Origin: Treponema sp. UBA3813
Lineage (GTDB): Bacteria; Spirochaetota; Spirochaetia; Treponematales; Treponemataceae
Reading direction: 5' to 3'
Assembly (NCBI GenBank): GCA_002368605.1
Contig: DFEB01000008.1
Coordinates: 1-49,349, forward strand
Length of the DNA stretch: 49,349 bases
The notes under the pieces are model-generated. The model saw only the letters and a list, made by a program, of their open reading frames with translations. It ran no database searches and was not told the DNA's origin. This document shows positions 23,637 through 31,305 of this stretch, piece by piece. Numbering within the stretch: position 1 is the stretch's first letter; every line of letters starts with the position of its first letter. Made by a program: the position numbers and the translations under genes.

Positions 23637-23683
23637 CCGAAAAAACGCCGATAATGCGAGATTTTTGAAAAAATTTTTAAAGC

Positions 23684-23712
23684 AAAAAAAAGCCGCCCAA
23701 AAAGGACAGCTT
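23684..23712 (-). terminator. Terminator insulating the mraZ promoter
   Basis: A 9-bp stem (23690-23698/23704-23712, two G-U pairs) with a 5-nt loop, followed on the minus strand by a run of T (23690-23684). It ends the outer-membrane gene just upstream of the mraZ promoter. Confidence 0.85.
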
Positions 23713-23730
23713 AAAAAAGAAAACTAAAAA

Positions 23731-24627
23731 TCAGTAAGGGGAAAAATAAGTTCTGACTCCTAGGGAAACGCCGTGAACATCATCAAGATTCGGAAATTTC
23801 TCGCGCTTTGAAAAATCAAGCGTTTTCCATGCGGCAAAAATTTCAAACCGCTTCAGCATGACTCCCAGATGTAAATCCGACTCAAAAACGCGGAATCCGT
23901 GAGAGTAAAGTTGCCAGCCGAATTTGTATTCAAGGATGAGCGGCTTGATTGGATAGGAGCGGAAAAAGCCGCCCAAATTGCAGCCCCAGCCCATAAAATT
24001 TCCGCACTTAGACTCAGAAAGCCCGTTGCCGTACAAAGCAGAAGCCTGCGCAACAAAACTCGCGCTCAGAATATTGGACTGCAGAACCGAAATCTGCCCA
24101 CCCAATTTTATGTTATCGCGAAAACCTTTGCTGTCAAAGTCCTGACTTCCCTTGTTAAAATCGTAAAGCGCAAGATTTTCGAGAAAAGGTCCAATATACG
24201 AAAAGAAAAAGCCTTCAAACTGAGTTTCGTTCCCAATTCCGAAATCATTCAGATACACCAATGAAGTGCCGAGCGAAAAGCGGGAATAATTGCAATCAAA
24301 CTGAGAAGCCGGGAACTGAGGGCGCAAGGCCTCTAAAGTACCACGGACAATGTAATCGTTATATTTAGGATCGCTGTACGGATAATCAGTAAAACCAGCA
24401 GTGTTAGCCCACATATATACGATACCTGAACCAACAACACAACCAACACCAGCGGCAGCTACCAGAAAAAAAGCATATCCCCAAGGATCTCCAAGCTTTC
24501 CGTCTTCTTGTATGGCAAAATCAGTATGCAACGAAGATTTTTGGAAAACATCCCCCGGAAATGTAAGCGAAAACGCGTTCACCCGAAGCGAAAACAGAAT
24601 GCAAACAAAAAGCAGAATCTTTTTCAT
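23731..24627 (-). CDS. Predicted outer-membrane or secreted protein
   Basis: A 298-residue protein with a signal peptide (MKKILLFVCILFSLRVNAFS), a hydrophobic stretch near residues 50-75 (WGYAFFLVAAAGVGCVVGSG), and then alternating polar/hydrophobic strands rich in Gly, Tyr and Phe. It ends in GVSLGVRTYFSPY, with aromatics as in many beta-barrel C-termini. No named family is recognised; an outer-membrane barrel is the most likely form. The ATG at 24627 is chosen because the signal peptide begins there. It has its own terminator and sits alone between the metal operon and mraZ. Confidence 0.7.
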   Translation of the reverse strand: MKKILLFVCILFSLRVNAFSLTFPGDVFQKSSLHTDFAIQEDGKLGDPWGYAFFLVAAAGVGCVVGSGIVYMWANTAGFTDYPYSDPKYNDYIVRGTLEALRPQFPASQFDCNYSRFSLGTSLVYLNDFGIGNETQFEGFFFSYIGPFLENLALYDFNKGSQDFDSKGFRDNIKLGGQISVLQSNILSASFVAQASALYGNGLSESKCGNFMGWGCNLGGFFRSYPIKPLILEYKFGWQLYSHGFRVFESDLHLGVMLKRFEIFAAWKTLDFSKREKFPNLDDVHGVSLGVRTYFSPY

Positions 24628-24692
24628 ATACTTATTCGTAAAAATGAATTTACAACAAAAAAGTATATCAGACCTCAAAAACAAATTAAAGA

Positions 24693-24995
24693 CTAAAAGA
24701 TTCCTTCCAGTTTATCAAGCATTCCGCTGATTTTCGCTCGTGAAGATTCTGTTCCGTCAAAATTCTGCGCTTCGCTTGCGAGCCTGGCAAAAAAATCCTG
24801 CATGGAAGTAAGTTTTTCCAGCGGAACTTTTGAAGGGCTGTACTCAATGAGCACGCTGCCGGTCAGAAGATTATTCTCGATTTTTTTGACCGCGTCCGAT
24901 TTTTGGAGGATTGATTTCGCCTTTTCGACCAAATCCGATTCCTTGAAAACAGGAGCGCGCAGGCGAATGCGGCCGGGGAAAAAGCTCGTTATCAC
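24693..24995 (-). CDS. HMA2-like metal-associated domain protein
   Basis: A 100-residue protein beginning MITSFFPGRIRLRAP, which matches the SLPGRIRLHY start of the neighbouring ATPase. Both look like the HMA2-type domain (ferredoxin-like fold) that lacks the CxxC of classic metal chaperones. Probably a stand-alone regulatory or accessory domain of the ATPase. GTG start (24995), overlapping the ATPase stop as GTGA, so co-translated. Function inferred from similarity and context. Confidence 0.75.
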   Translation of the reverse strand: MITSFFPGRIRLRAPVFKESDLVEKAKSILQKSDAVKKIENNLLTGSVLIEYSPSKVPLEKLTSMQDFFARLASEAQNFDGTESSRAKISGMLDKLEGIF

Positions 24996-27097
24996 GACCG
25001 GCCTCCTCCCGCAAGAAGACCTTGCATTGCCTTTACGCTGATTCCCACAGTCGTTGAATTATGCAAAATTGCGGCCAGCTGGGGCGTAATCAGACCGAAA
25101 ACGCCGAGAAGCAAAAGCGCGGAATTCACTTCGATAATGAAACGGTTGTTGTCGTTGATTTTACGAACCAGTTCCTGCCCGATAAGGCGGGTCATGTAAA
25201 CGCTGTGCAAGCCGCCCTCGCTCAAAACGATGTCCGCAGTGTCGCTGGCAATTGAAGAGCTTCCCTCGATTGCGATTCCCACATCGGCGGCGCTTAAAGC
25301 AGGCGCGTCATTTATCCCGTCACCCAGCATAATCACTTTGTTTCCAAGAGCCTTTTCTTTTTCAATCAGAGAAACCTTGTCTTCGGGGAGTGCCTGTGAA
25401 TAATAGCCGTCAAGATCCGCACTAGAGGCGATTTTTTTCGCCGCGCCCTCGGTGTCGCCCGTAATCATCACGCAGCGGCGGATTCCAGACTCTTTGAGAC
25501 GCAAGATAACTTCTTTAGCCTCTGGCCGCACCGGGTCTCCGATTGCAAGGACACCGGCAAGTTTACCGTCATAGGAAAGATAAAGGAGAGATTGCCCTGT
25601 TTTGAGAGAAGTTTCCTGAATTCCGCTGACTTCCTTTTCAAAGGGGATTTTTTCATCTTCAAAGATAAAGTGGGCACTTCCGATTCTGACCTTCTTTCCT
25701 TTAATCATAGAGGCAATTCCGTGAGCCACGATATATTCGACTTTAGTGTGGGTCTCTGGATGGAAGAGATTTTTTTCTTCGGCGTGAGCGACCACAGCCC
25801 TGCCCAAAGGATGGGGAAAATGCTCTTCAAGGCAGGCCGCCGTCTGCAAAACGAAATCCTCGTCAAAGCCCTTCATAGGATAGATTTTTTCGACGACAGG
25901 ATTTGCGTAAGTGAGGGTGCCGGTCTTGTCAAAAATCACAGTCCCGGCCTCGGCGCACTCTTCAAGATACTTTCCGCCCTTCACGCTGATTCCAAGACTT
26001 GCCGCCTCCTTCATGGCAGAAAGAACTGCAATCGGCGCGGCAAGCTTCATGGCGCAGGAATAATCCACCATGAGGGTGGACATCGTTTTCGTGACATTGC
26101 GGGTAAAAATCCATGTCAGGCCGGCAAGGGCAAAATTAAGAGGAACGATTTTTTCAGCAAGAAGCTCAGAGCGCCGCTGGACATTTGCCTTTAAGTTCTG
26201 GGAATTGTCTATCATCTGAATGATATTCTGAACTTTTGTGTCCCGACCAGTGGTACGGGTACGGATTACAAGCTCACCCTCGCTTAAAATCGTGCCTGCA
26301 AAGACTCCGCTTCCAGCCTGCTTTTCCACAGGCAGAGATTCGCCGGTTATGCTGGCCTGATTGACCATTCCCTCGCCCTTCTCTACCGTGCCGTCGCAGG
26401 GAATCATGCTTCCCTCGCGCACAATGACCAAATCATCTTTTTTAAGGGCATCAGCAGGAATCGTTTTTTCTTCGCTTCCTTCAAGGATATGCACAGGCTC
26501 ATTCGAAATCAAAAGTTTTTGCGCCAGGTTTCCGTAAGAAGCGCGCTTGGTAACATCCTCAATATCCTCACCCATTTGAAGGAGCATTGAGATAGAGCTT
26601 GCCGTATTCGTGTTGCCTGTAAGGGCGGCCACAGAAAGAGCCGTCGCGTCCAGCATTTGCGTGCTGAAGATTTTCCCCTCTGAAATGCAGATTTCAAGAG
26701 CCTCCAAAACCCTGGGCAGAATATTCTTTAAAAGAAGGAGCCGTCGAAGCGGGAGAGGAAGCATTTTTTTGAAAAAATAATCAATGAGCGTGGAAATAAA
26801 AATGCTCATGATGCTCTCTGTAATCGGAATTTGGGAGACAGCTTCAAGAAGTTTTTCGTCTTCAAGATATTTTGCCCCAAGAGCTTTAAAGAGATTTTCG
26901 ATTTCTTTTTGGGAAATTACGGAAATATCAAAAAGAATGAGATAAGAGCCGATGTTCGTGTTGACGGAAATATCGGTGATTCCTTCCTGAACAGCAATCA
27001 GGCTCTGGGCGAGAAGTGCCTGCCGGGGAGAGATTTCCCGCAAATCATAATGAAGGCGAATCCGGCCTGGCAGGGAATGATGAATCGTGACAGTCAC
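24992..27097 (-). CDS. Heavy-metal-type P-type ATPase
   Basis: A 701-residue P1B-like cation pump. N-terminal HMA2-like domain (1-75), membrane helices around 95-175, actuator motif TGES (251-254), transmembrane metal-site segment DYSCAMKLAAP (about 345-355), phosphorylation loop DKTGT (390-394), the HP motif in EEHFPHPLG, and hinge GDGINDAPALS. The usual CPC/SPC metal motif is replaced by SCA, so copper or zinc specificity should not be assumed; manganese or iron export is possible. GTG start. It is flanked by a DUF6110-like gene and the HMA2-like gene in one operon. Confidence 0.93.
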   Translation of the reverse strand: MTVTIHHSLPGRIRLHYDLREISPRQALLAQSLIAVQEGITDISVNTNIGSYLILFDISVISQKEIENLFKALGAKYLEDEKLLEAVSQIPITESIMSIFISTLIDYFFKKMLPLPLRRLLLLKNILPRVLEALEICISEGKIFSTQMLDATALSVAALTGNTNTASSISMLLQMGEDIEDVTKRASYGNLAQKLLISNEPVHILEGSEEKTIPADALKKDDLVIVREGSMIPCDGTVEKGEGMVNQASITGESLPVEKQAGSGVFAGTILSEGELVIRTRTTGRDTKVQNIIQMIDNSQNLKANVQRRSELLAEKIVPLNFALAGLTWIFTRNVTKTMSTLMVDYSCAMKLAAPIAVLSAMKEAASLGISVKGGKYLEECAEAGTVIFDKTGTLTYANPVVEKIYPMKGFDEDFVLQTAACLEEHFPHPLGRAVVAHAEEKNLFHPETHTKVEYIVAHGIASMIKGKKVRIGSAHFIFEDEKIPFEKEVSGIQETSLKTGQSLLYLSYDGKLAGVLAIGDPVRPEAKEVILRLKESGIRRCVMITGDTEGAAKKIASSADLDGYYSQALPEDKVSLIEKEKALGNKVIMLGDGINDAPALSAADVGIAIEGSSSIASDTADIVLSEGGLHSVYMTRLIGQELVRKINDNNRFIIEVNSALLLLGVFGLITPQLAAILHNSTTVGISVKAMQGLLAGGGRS

Positions 27098-27102
27098 GGC
27101 TT

Positions 27103-27336
27103 TTATGCCTTTGCTTCTGTCTTTTTCTGATTGTTGTATTTTGCCTCGGCAACGATGTCCTGAGCGTCTTCTTTTACGCTCTCGGCGAATGCTGCGGCCT
27201 CGTCCTTAAGCTGCAAGCCCTTTCCTACCACGGCGGCACAGGCTTTTTTGAAAGCAGGATTTTTAATCAAAGAGACTGCCGCAACTCCAGCAACGACACC
27301 AACACCAAAAGCAACCCATTTGTTAGAAATAATCAT
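27103..27336 (-). CDS. DUF6110-like small membrane protein
   Basis: A 77-residue protein: one N-terminal membrane helix (WVAFGVGVVAGVAAVSLI) and an amphipathic, charged tail (VKEDAQDIVAEAKYNNQKK). From memory this resembles DUF6110 proteins that precede metal P-type ATPases in Firmicutes. It is first in the operon, 5 bases before the ATPase GTG. A small pump subunit or stabiliser is a reasonable inference; there is no direct evidence. Confidence 0.7.
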   Translation of the reverse strand: MIISNKWVAFGVGVVAGVAAVSLIKNPAFKKACAAVVGKGLQLKDEAAAFAESVKEDAQDIVAEAKYNNQKKTEAKA

Positions 27337-27470
27337 ATTAGACCTCGATATTTATTGTTATATAAAACTAAATAAAAATTTATATAGCTATTTATTGTTG
27401 CTATACAACAACATCTTAACACAAAGAAAACTAATGTGCAATTAAGAAACATCGTGAAATAAAAGATTAT

Positions 27471-29141
27471 TTACGAATTTGTGCGGCAAAGATTTTCCGC
27501 ATCTTCATAAGACTGAGGCCTTCCCCAAACAAAGCCCTGTATAAAATCGCATTTATGTTCTTTAAGAAGGGCAATCTGATTTTCATTTTCAACACCTTCT
27601 GAAATAACCTCGCAATTCATGATATGCCCCATGTAGATAACAGAGTCAACCATATCGCGCATTGTCTGGTTCGTTTCGATGTCATCGATGAGGCTCTTGT
27701 CAATTTTAAGAAGATTTATCGGAAGTTTCATAAGCTGGGCAATAGAAGTGTAGCCCGTACCGAAGTCGTCAAGGGCGACCTGAACACCCAAATCTTTGAG
27801 GGCAAGAATATTTGCAACAGTTTTTTCTGACTCGGCGAATGAATACTCCGTGATTTCGATTTCAAGATTTTTGGCAGGGAATCCACTTTCTTTAATCATT
27901 CGCCCTACCTTTTCGGCAAATCCCTCGCTGGCTATGTTCTTTGCGGACACATTTACAGAAATAATGCACTCGTTATTAGTAGAGTCAACAAGAATTTTAC
28001 CTTCTGTGAGAGCACGGCGAATTACATAATCATCAATTCGCATAATGAGATTAGTTTTTTCGGCGGCAGGAATAAAGGCAACTGGGCTCACAATGCTTCC
28101 GTCCGGCTTTTTACAACGAATAAGGACTTCAAAGCCACGGAGTTTTTTCTCATTCGTAGTAAATTGAGGCTGATAAACAAGATAAAAATAATTCTTTTCA
28201 AGGCTTTCCTGAATTAAGAGTTCGGCTTCTTTTTGCTTAGCCTCAGCATTCTCAAGGGAGTCATCAAACTCACAGATTTTTAAATCGAGCTTGTTGCGGG
28301 CGGTAAGCATAGCTGTTTCTGTATCTTTAAGTATCGAAGAAGCATTCATCTTTTTGGTAAAAGGAGGATGAATATAATTGATGCCAGCCGCAAAAGAAAG
28401 GGCGCAAAAATTCTCAAGTTTTTGCCCGCCCTCACTTTCAGAAGGAATATTAACCGTCTCCGGCTTTATGATTTCACGAACGCGCTCCTCTATGATTTTT
28501 TTGTCAGATTCTTCAAATATAAGGACAAATTTCGCACCTGTTATCTTGAACATTCGGACATTTTTTTTGCACAGTCGTTTTAATTTAAGGGCAGTATGCC
28601 TGAGAATAAAATCACCGGCAAGGATTCCGAACATTGTCGTTGTTTCCTTAAAACCTTCGACTTCAAGACAAACAAGGGTAAAAGCTTTTGTCTCCGAAAG
28701 ACGAATCGTTGCATCTCGAACGAAAGACCTGCGGTTCTCTAAGCCTGTAATGAAATCAGTGTAGCTTCCGATGACGGCTTTTTTGTAAAAAGTATGAATG
28801 ATGTAAACAATAATAAGCGATACAAGAGAATTTATGATTCCGGGGAGAGAAGCCAGGGAATGCCTGGTAAAAACAGGAACAAAGGAATTTCCAATATTAA
28901 GCAGGATAAGCGGCAAAGCAAAGAATATACCGATTTTATAGTCAATAAAGACCATGAGGATACAGGACAATTCCCGGATTCCAGAGAAAACTCCTTGCAA
29001 AGCAAAAGCAGGAATGTAAAAAGAGCCAATGGAAATAACTTGCCGAGCGGAAGCTGAAAAAGAGCGCAAAATTTTTTCACAGGCAATATTCACAAACACA
29101 CAAAGAAGTAATAGTCCGATTTTCCGAAGTGTATATTTCAT
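27471..29141 (-). CDS. Membrane cyclic-di-GMP phosphodiesterase (EAL) with degenerate GGDEF
   Basis: A 556-residue protein. The N-terminus carries about four to five membrane helices (to about 120). A GGDEF-like domain (TDFITGLENRRSF) has TGAKF where GGDEF should be, so it cannot be expected to make c-di-GMP. The EAL domain keeps the catalytic set: GFEVLIR (ExLxR), NVSAKNI, LEIEITE, DDFGTGYTS, a following Lys in LKIDKSL, and EGVE. It should therefore hydrolyse c-di-GMP to pGpG, with the degenerate domain possibly sensing GTP. GGGAG precedes the ATG. Monocistronic. Confidence 0.9.
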   Translation of the reverse strand: MKYTLRKIGLLLLCVFVNIACEKILRSFSASARQVISIGSFYIPAFALQGVFSGIRELSCILMVFIDYKIGIFFALPLILLNIGNSFVPVFTRHSLASLPGIINSLVSLIIVYIIHTFYKKAVIGSYTDFITGLENRRSFVRDATIRLSETKAFTLVCLEVEGFKETTTMFGILAGDFILRHTALKLKRLCKKNVRMFKITGAKFVLIFEESDKKIIEERVREIIKPETVNIPSESEGGQKLENFCALSFAAGINYIHPPFTKKMNASSILKDTETAMLTARNKLDLKICEFDDSLENAEAKQKEAELLIQESLEKNYFYLVYQPQFTTNEKKLRGFEVLIRCKKPDGSIVSPVAFIPAAEKTNLIMRIDDYVIRRALTEGKILVDSTNNECIISVNVSAKNIASEGFAEKVGRMIKESGFPAKNLEIEITEYSFAESEKTVANILALKDLGVQVALDDFGTGYTSIAQLMKLPINLLKIDKSLIDDIETNQTMRDMVDSVIYMGHIMNCEVISEGVENENQIALLKEHKCDFIQGFVWGRPQSYEDAENLCRTNS

Positions 29142-29232
29142 CTTTGCTCCCGCATCTAAATATCTCCATAATATAGTATAACAGATTATAATAGCATTTC
29201 AGCAAATTTTCCAAAAATTATTGAAAAAACAA

Positions 29233-30021
29233 TCAGCCCAAAGCTACATCAAGCACCATCATAAGGGCAAAGCCCACTGCAAAACCAATAGTGCAGACAT
29301 CAGTTTTTTCATCTCTGGTCGCTTCAGGAAGCAATTCCTCAACGACGACATAAATCATTGCTCCGGAAGCAAATGCGAGCAGATAAGGTAAAAATGGCAG
29401 TACAAGGGATGTCAGCAGAATCGTGATGACAGCAGCAAGAGGCTCAACTGCGCCAGAAAGAGTTCCGTACACAAAAGACCGCAACTTGCCGTTTCCCTCA
29501 GTGCGTAAGGGCATGGAGATAATGGCTCCCTCTGGAAAATTCTGAATTGCAATACCAAGAGAAAGCGCAAGGGCTCCAGCCTGAGAGATTTCCACACCTC
29601 CGTTCAAGAGGCTGGCGAAAACAACGCCCACAGCCATTCCCTCAGGAATATTGTGAAGGGTAACAGCAAAAACGAGCATCACGGTGCGACTGATTTTGTT
29701 TACAGAAGACTTCGGACCTTCTGGATTCTGAGCCATGGCATGCAAGTGAGGCGTAATCCTGTCGAGAAAAAACAAAAAGGCCACGCCCAAAGCAAACCCC
29801 GCAAGGGCAGGAAAAAAGGCCAGCCGGCCAAGAGAATCTGACATCTCCATCGCGGGAATCAAAAGCGACCATACACTCGCCGCAACCATAACGCCAGCCG
29901 CAAAACCGAGAAGCGCACGCTGGACAGTATCATTCATCTCTTTTTTCATAAAAAACACGCAGGCAGAGCCAAGCGTTGTTCCGAGGAAAGGAATCAAAAG
30001 TCCCCAAAAAGTCGTATTCAT
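29233..30021 (-). CDS. ZIP-family divalent metal transporter
   Basis: A 262-residue membrane protein with eight predicted helices. Helix 4 carries HNIPEG (123-128) and helix 5 IQNFPEG (159-165), the ZIP metal-binding pairs, with a His-containing loop (PHLHA, 91-95) between helices 3 and 4. It imports zinc, iron or manganese in known members; specificity cannot be read here. It lies 2 kb from the P-type ATPase operon but has its own start, and nothing shows co-regulation. Confidence 0.93.
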   Translation of the reverse strand: MNTTFWGLLIPFLGTTLGSACVFFMKKEMNDTVQRALLGFAAGVMVAASVWSLLIPAMEMSDSLGRLAFFPALAGFALGVAFLFFLDRITPHLHAMAQNPEGPKSSVNKISRTVMLVFAVTLHNIPEGMAVGVVFASLLNGGVEISQAGALALSLGIAIQNFPEGAIISMPLRTEGNGKLRSFVYGTLSGAVEPLAAVITILLTSLVLPFLPYLLAFASGAMIYVVVEELLPEATRDEKTDVCTIGFAVGFALMMVLDVALG

Positions 30022-30122
30022 AATAAAAAGTTTAACACAAAAATTTGATTACTGGCAGTAAAAACTTAAAAAATAGAATTCAAAATGCCAGAATTTTATG
30101 CTAATCTTGAGCGCATAAAAAA

Positions 30123-30872
30123 ATGATTAACACCTACAATGAATCGAATTTACACGCGACTCTCAAAAAAATCTACGCTCTTGAATCCAATGGCAGGATG
30201 GAAGTTCAGCTGGATGACACGCCCTGGATCTGCGACATTCTTGACGAAGACGGAAACGCAATCGAAATCCAGACTTCAAACCTCTCGGCACTCACCGAAA
30301 AAGTCCAGTATATTCTTGAGACAGGAAGAAAAGTCAAAATCGTACACCCAGTCGCCGAAAGCAAGTGGATTGAGCTTTACGGCAGGGACGGTTCTCTCAT
30401 TTACAAAAAGAAAAGCCCCAAAAAAGCGACAATATTCGATTCTCTCAGGGGAATGACTCAAATCTGCCCCCTCTTCCTGCACAAAAACTGTACTCTGGAA
30501 GTGCTTTACTGCCAAATCACGGAAATGCGGCGGCAGACCGAAAATCCCGCCCAGACCCAGAATTTGGCCCGCCGTCACTTAAAGAACTGGCTGCCTCTGG
30601 GAAAAAGACTTGAAAAAATCACGAAAAAAGAAATTTACAGCAAGAAAGATGATTGGTCAAAACTGATTCCAGAAACCTTGCGCAAAAATGAAGACGGCTC
30701 TTTTCCTTTCTTCCGCAAAGTTGATTTTGAGAGGGAAATAAAAAAGACCTGGGGCTCGAAAAACGCGCGCTGGTCAGGTCTTTTGATTTGGATTTTAGTA
30801 AAAATGGAAATCCTGGAAATCACCGAAACAAAAGGCAGAAGCAAGATTTACGAGTTGAAAGTTGAAAGTTGA
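30123..30872 (+). CDS. Conserved protein with nuclease-like EIQT motif
   Basis: A 249-residue soluble protein. The N-terminal half reads DILDEDGNAIEIQTSNLSAL, then RKVKIVHPVAESKWIELY and YKKKSPKKATIFDSLR. I have seen this arrangement (ID/D, IEIQT, VHPIA, RRKSPKR) in a widespread uncharacterised family with a PD-(D/E)xK-like pattern (DUF8091 is my uncertain recollection). The C-terminal half is basic and may be a winged helix (WSGLLIWILVKMEILEIT). The last codons and the stop are made of GTTGAAA heptads belonging to a repeat, so the natural C-terminus may have been replaced. No partner gene is adjacent. Confidence 0.65.
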   Translation: MINTYNESNLHATLKKIYALESNGRMEVQLDDTPWICDILDEDGNAIEIQTSNLSALTEKVQYILETGRKVKIVHPVAESKWIELYGRDGSLIYKKKSPKKATIFDSLRGMTQICPLFLHKNCTLEVLYCQITEMRRQTENPAQTQNLARRHLKNWLPLGKRLEKITKKEIYSKKDDWSKLIPETLRKNEDGSFPFFRKVDFEREIKKTWGSKNARWSGLLIWILVKMEILEITETKGRSKIYELKVES

Positions 30873-30944
30873 AAATTCGGGACGAGCGAGCGAAGCAAGC
30901 AATGTCCCGTGCCTAACTTTCAGTTTTCAGTTTTCAGTTTTCAT
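30854..30944. repeat. Heptad repeats around an inverted repeat
   Basis: GTTGAAA occurs three times in tandem (30854-30874). CTTTCAG followed by TTTTCAG twice and TTTTCAT runs from 30917 to 30944, roughly complementary to the left heptads. Between them, CGGGAC (30878-30883) and GTCCCG (30904-30909) form an inverted repeat. Both flanking convergent genes take their stop codon from these heptads. Confidence 0.8.
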
Positions 30945-31252
30945 CTTTCCGTTTTTAGTTTTTCTTCCCTTTCTTTGATTTCTTCCTGGGATTTTTTGAT
31001 GCTTTCTACCAGCTTTACTACATTCTCATCGCCAGCCAAAAGAGAGTCAGCCTTATCTTCAATAAAAGCCTTGTATGCCAAATCGCCGAGAGCAGCCTTG
31101 TCTTTTTTAATCTGAGACTTGAACTGCTGGATTTCAATCTTAAGAATGCTCTCGTCACCGAATTTTGAAGCTGCCTTGCTCGCCTTTCCCAAAGCCTGCT
31201 TCGTAGCCTCAACTCCCTTATCAAAATATCCTTTCAAATCATCCTTTGTCAT
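30941..31252 (-). CDS. Small coiled-coil protein
   Basis: A 103-residue, highly charged protein: an Ala/Lys-rich amphipathic helix (residues 8-32) and a long C-terminal coiled coil (from about 70, KLVESIKKSQEEIKEREEKL). No signal peptide or membrane segment. AGGAG lies just before the ATG. No function can be assigned; the form resembles small cytoplasmic stress- or envelope-associated helical proteins. Its stop codon lies in the heptad repeat. Confidence 0.65.
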   Translation of the reverse strand: MTKDDLKGYFDKGVEATKQALGKASKAASKFGDESILKIEIQQFKSQIKKDKAALGDLAYKAFIEDKADSLLAGDENVVKLVESIKKSQEEIKEREEKLKTER

Positions 31253-31305
31253 AAAAAGCTCCTAAAATTAATCATTGTGAATTATGAATTGCTAATTATT
31301 ATATC

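Noticed and set aside
25592-26194. Plus-strand frame of 200 codons
   Set aside because: Antisense shadow of the P-type ATPase, which has all its motifs.
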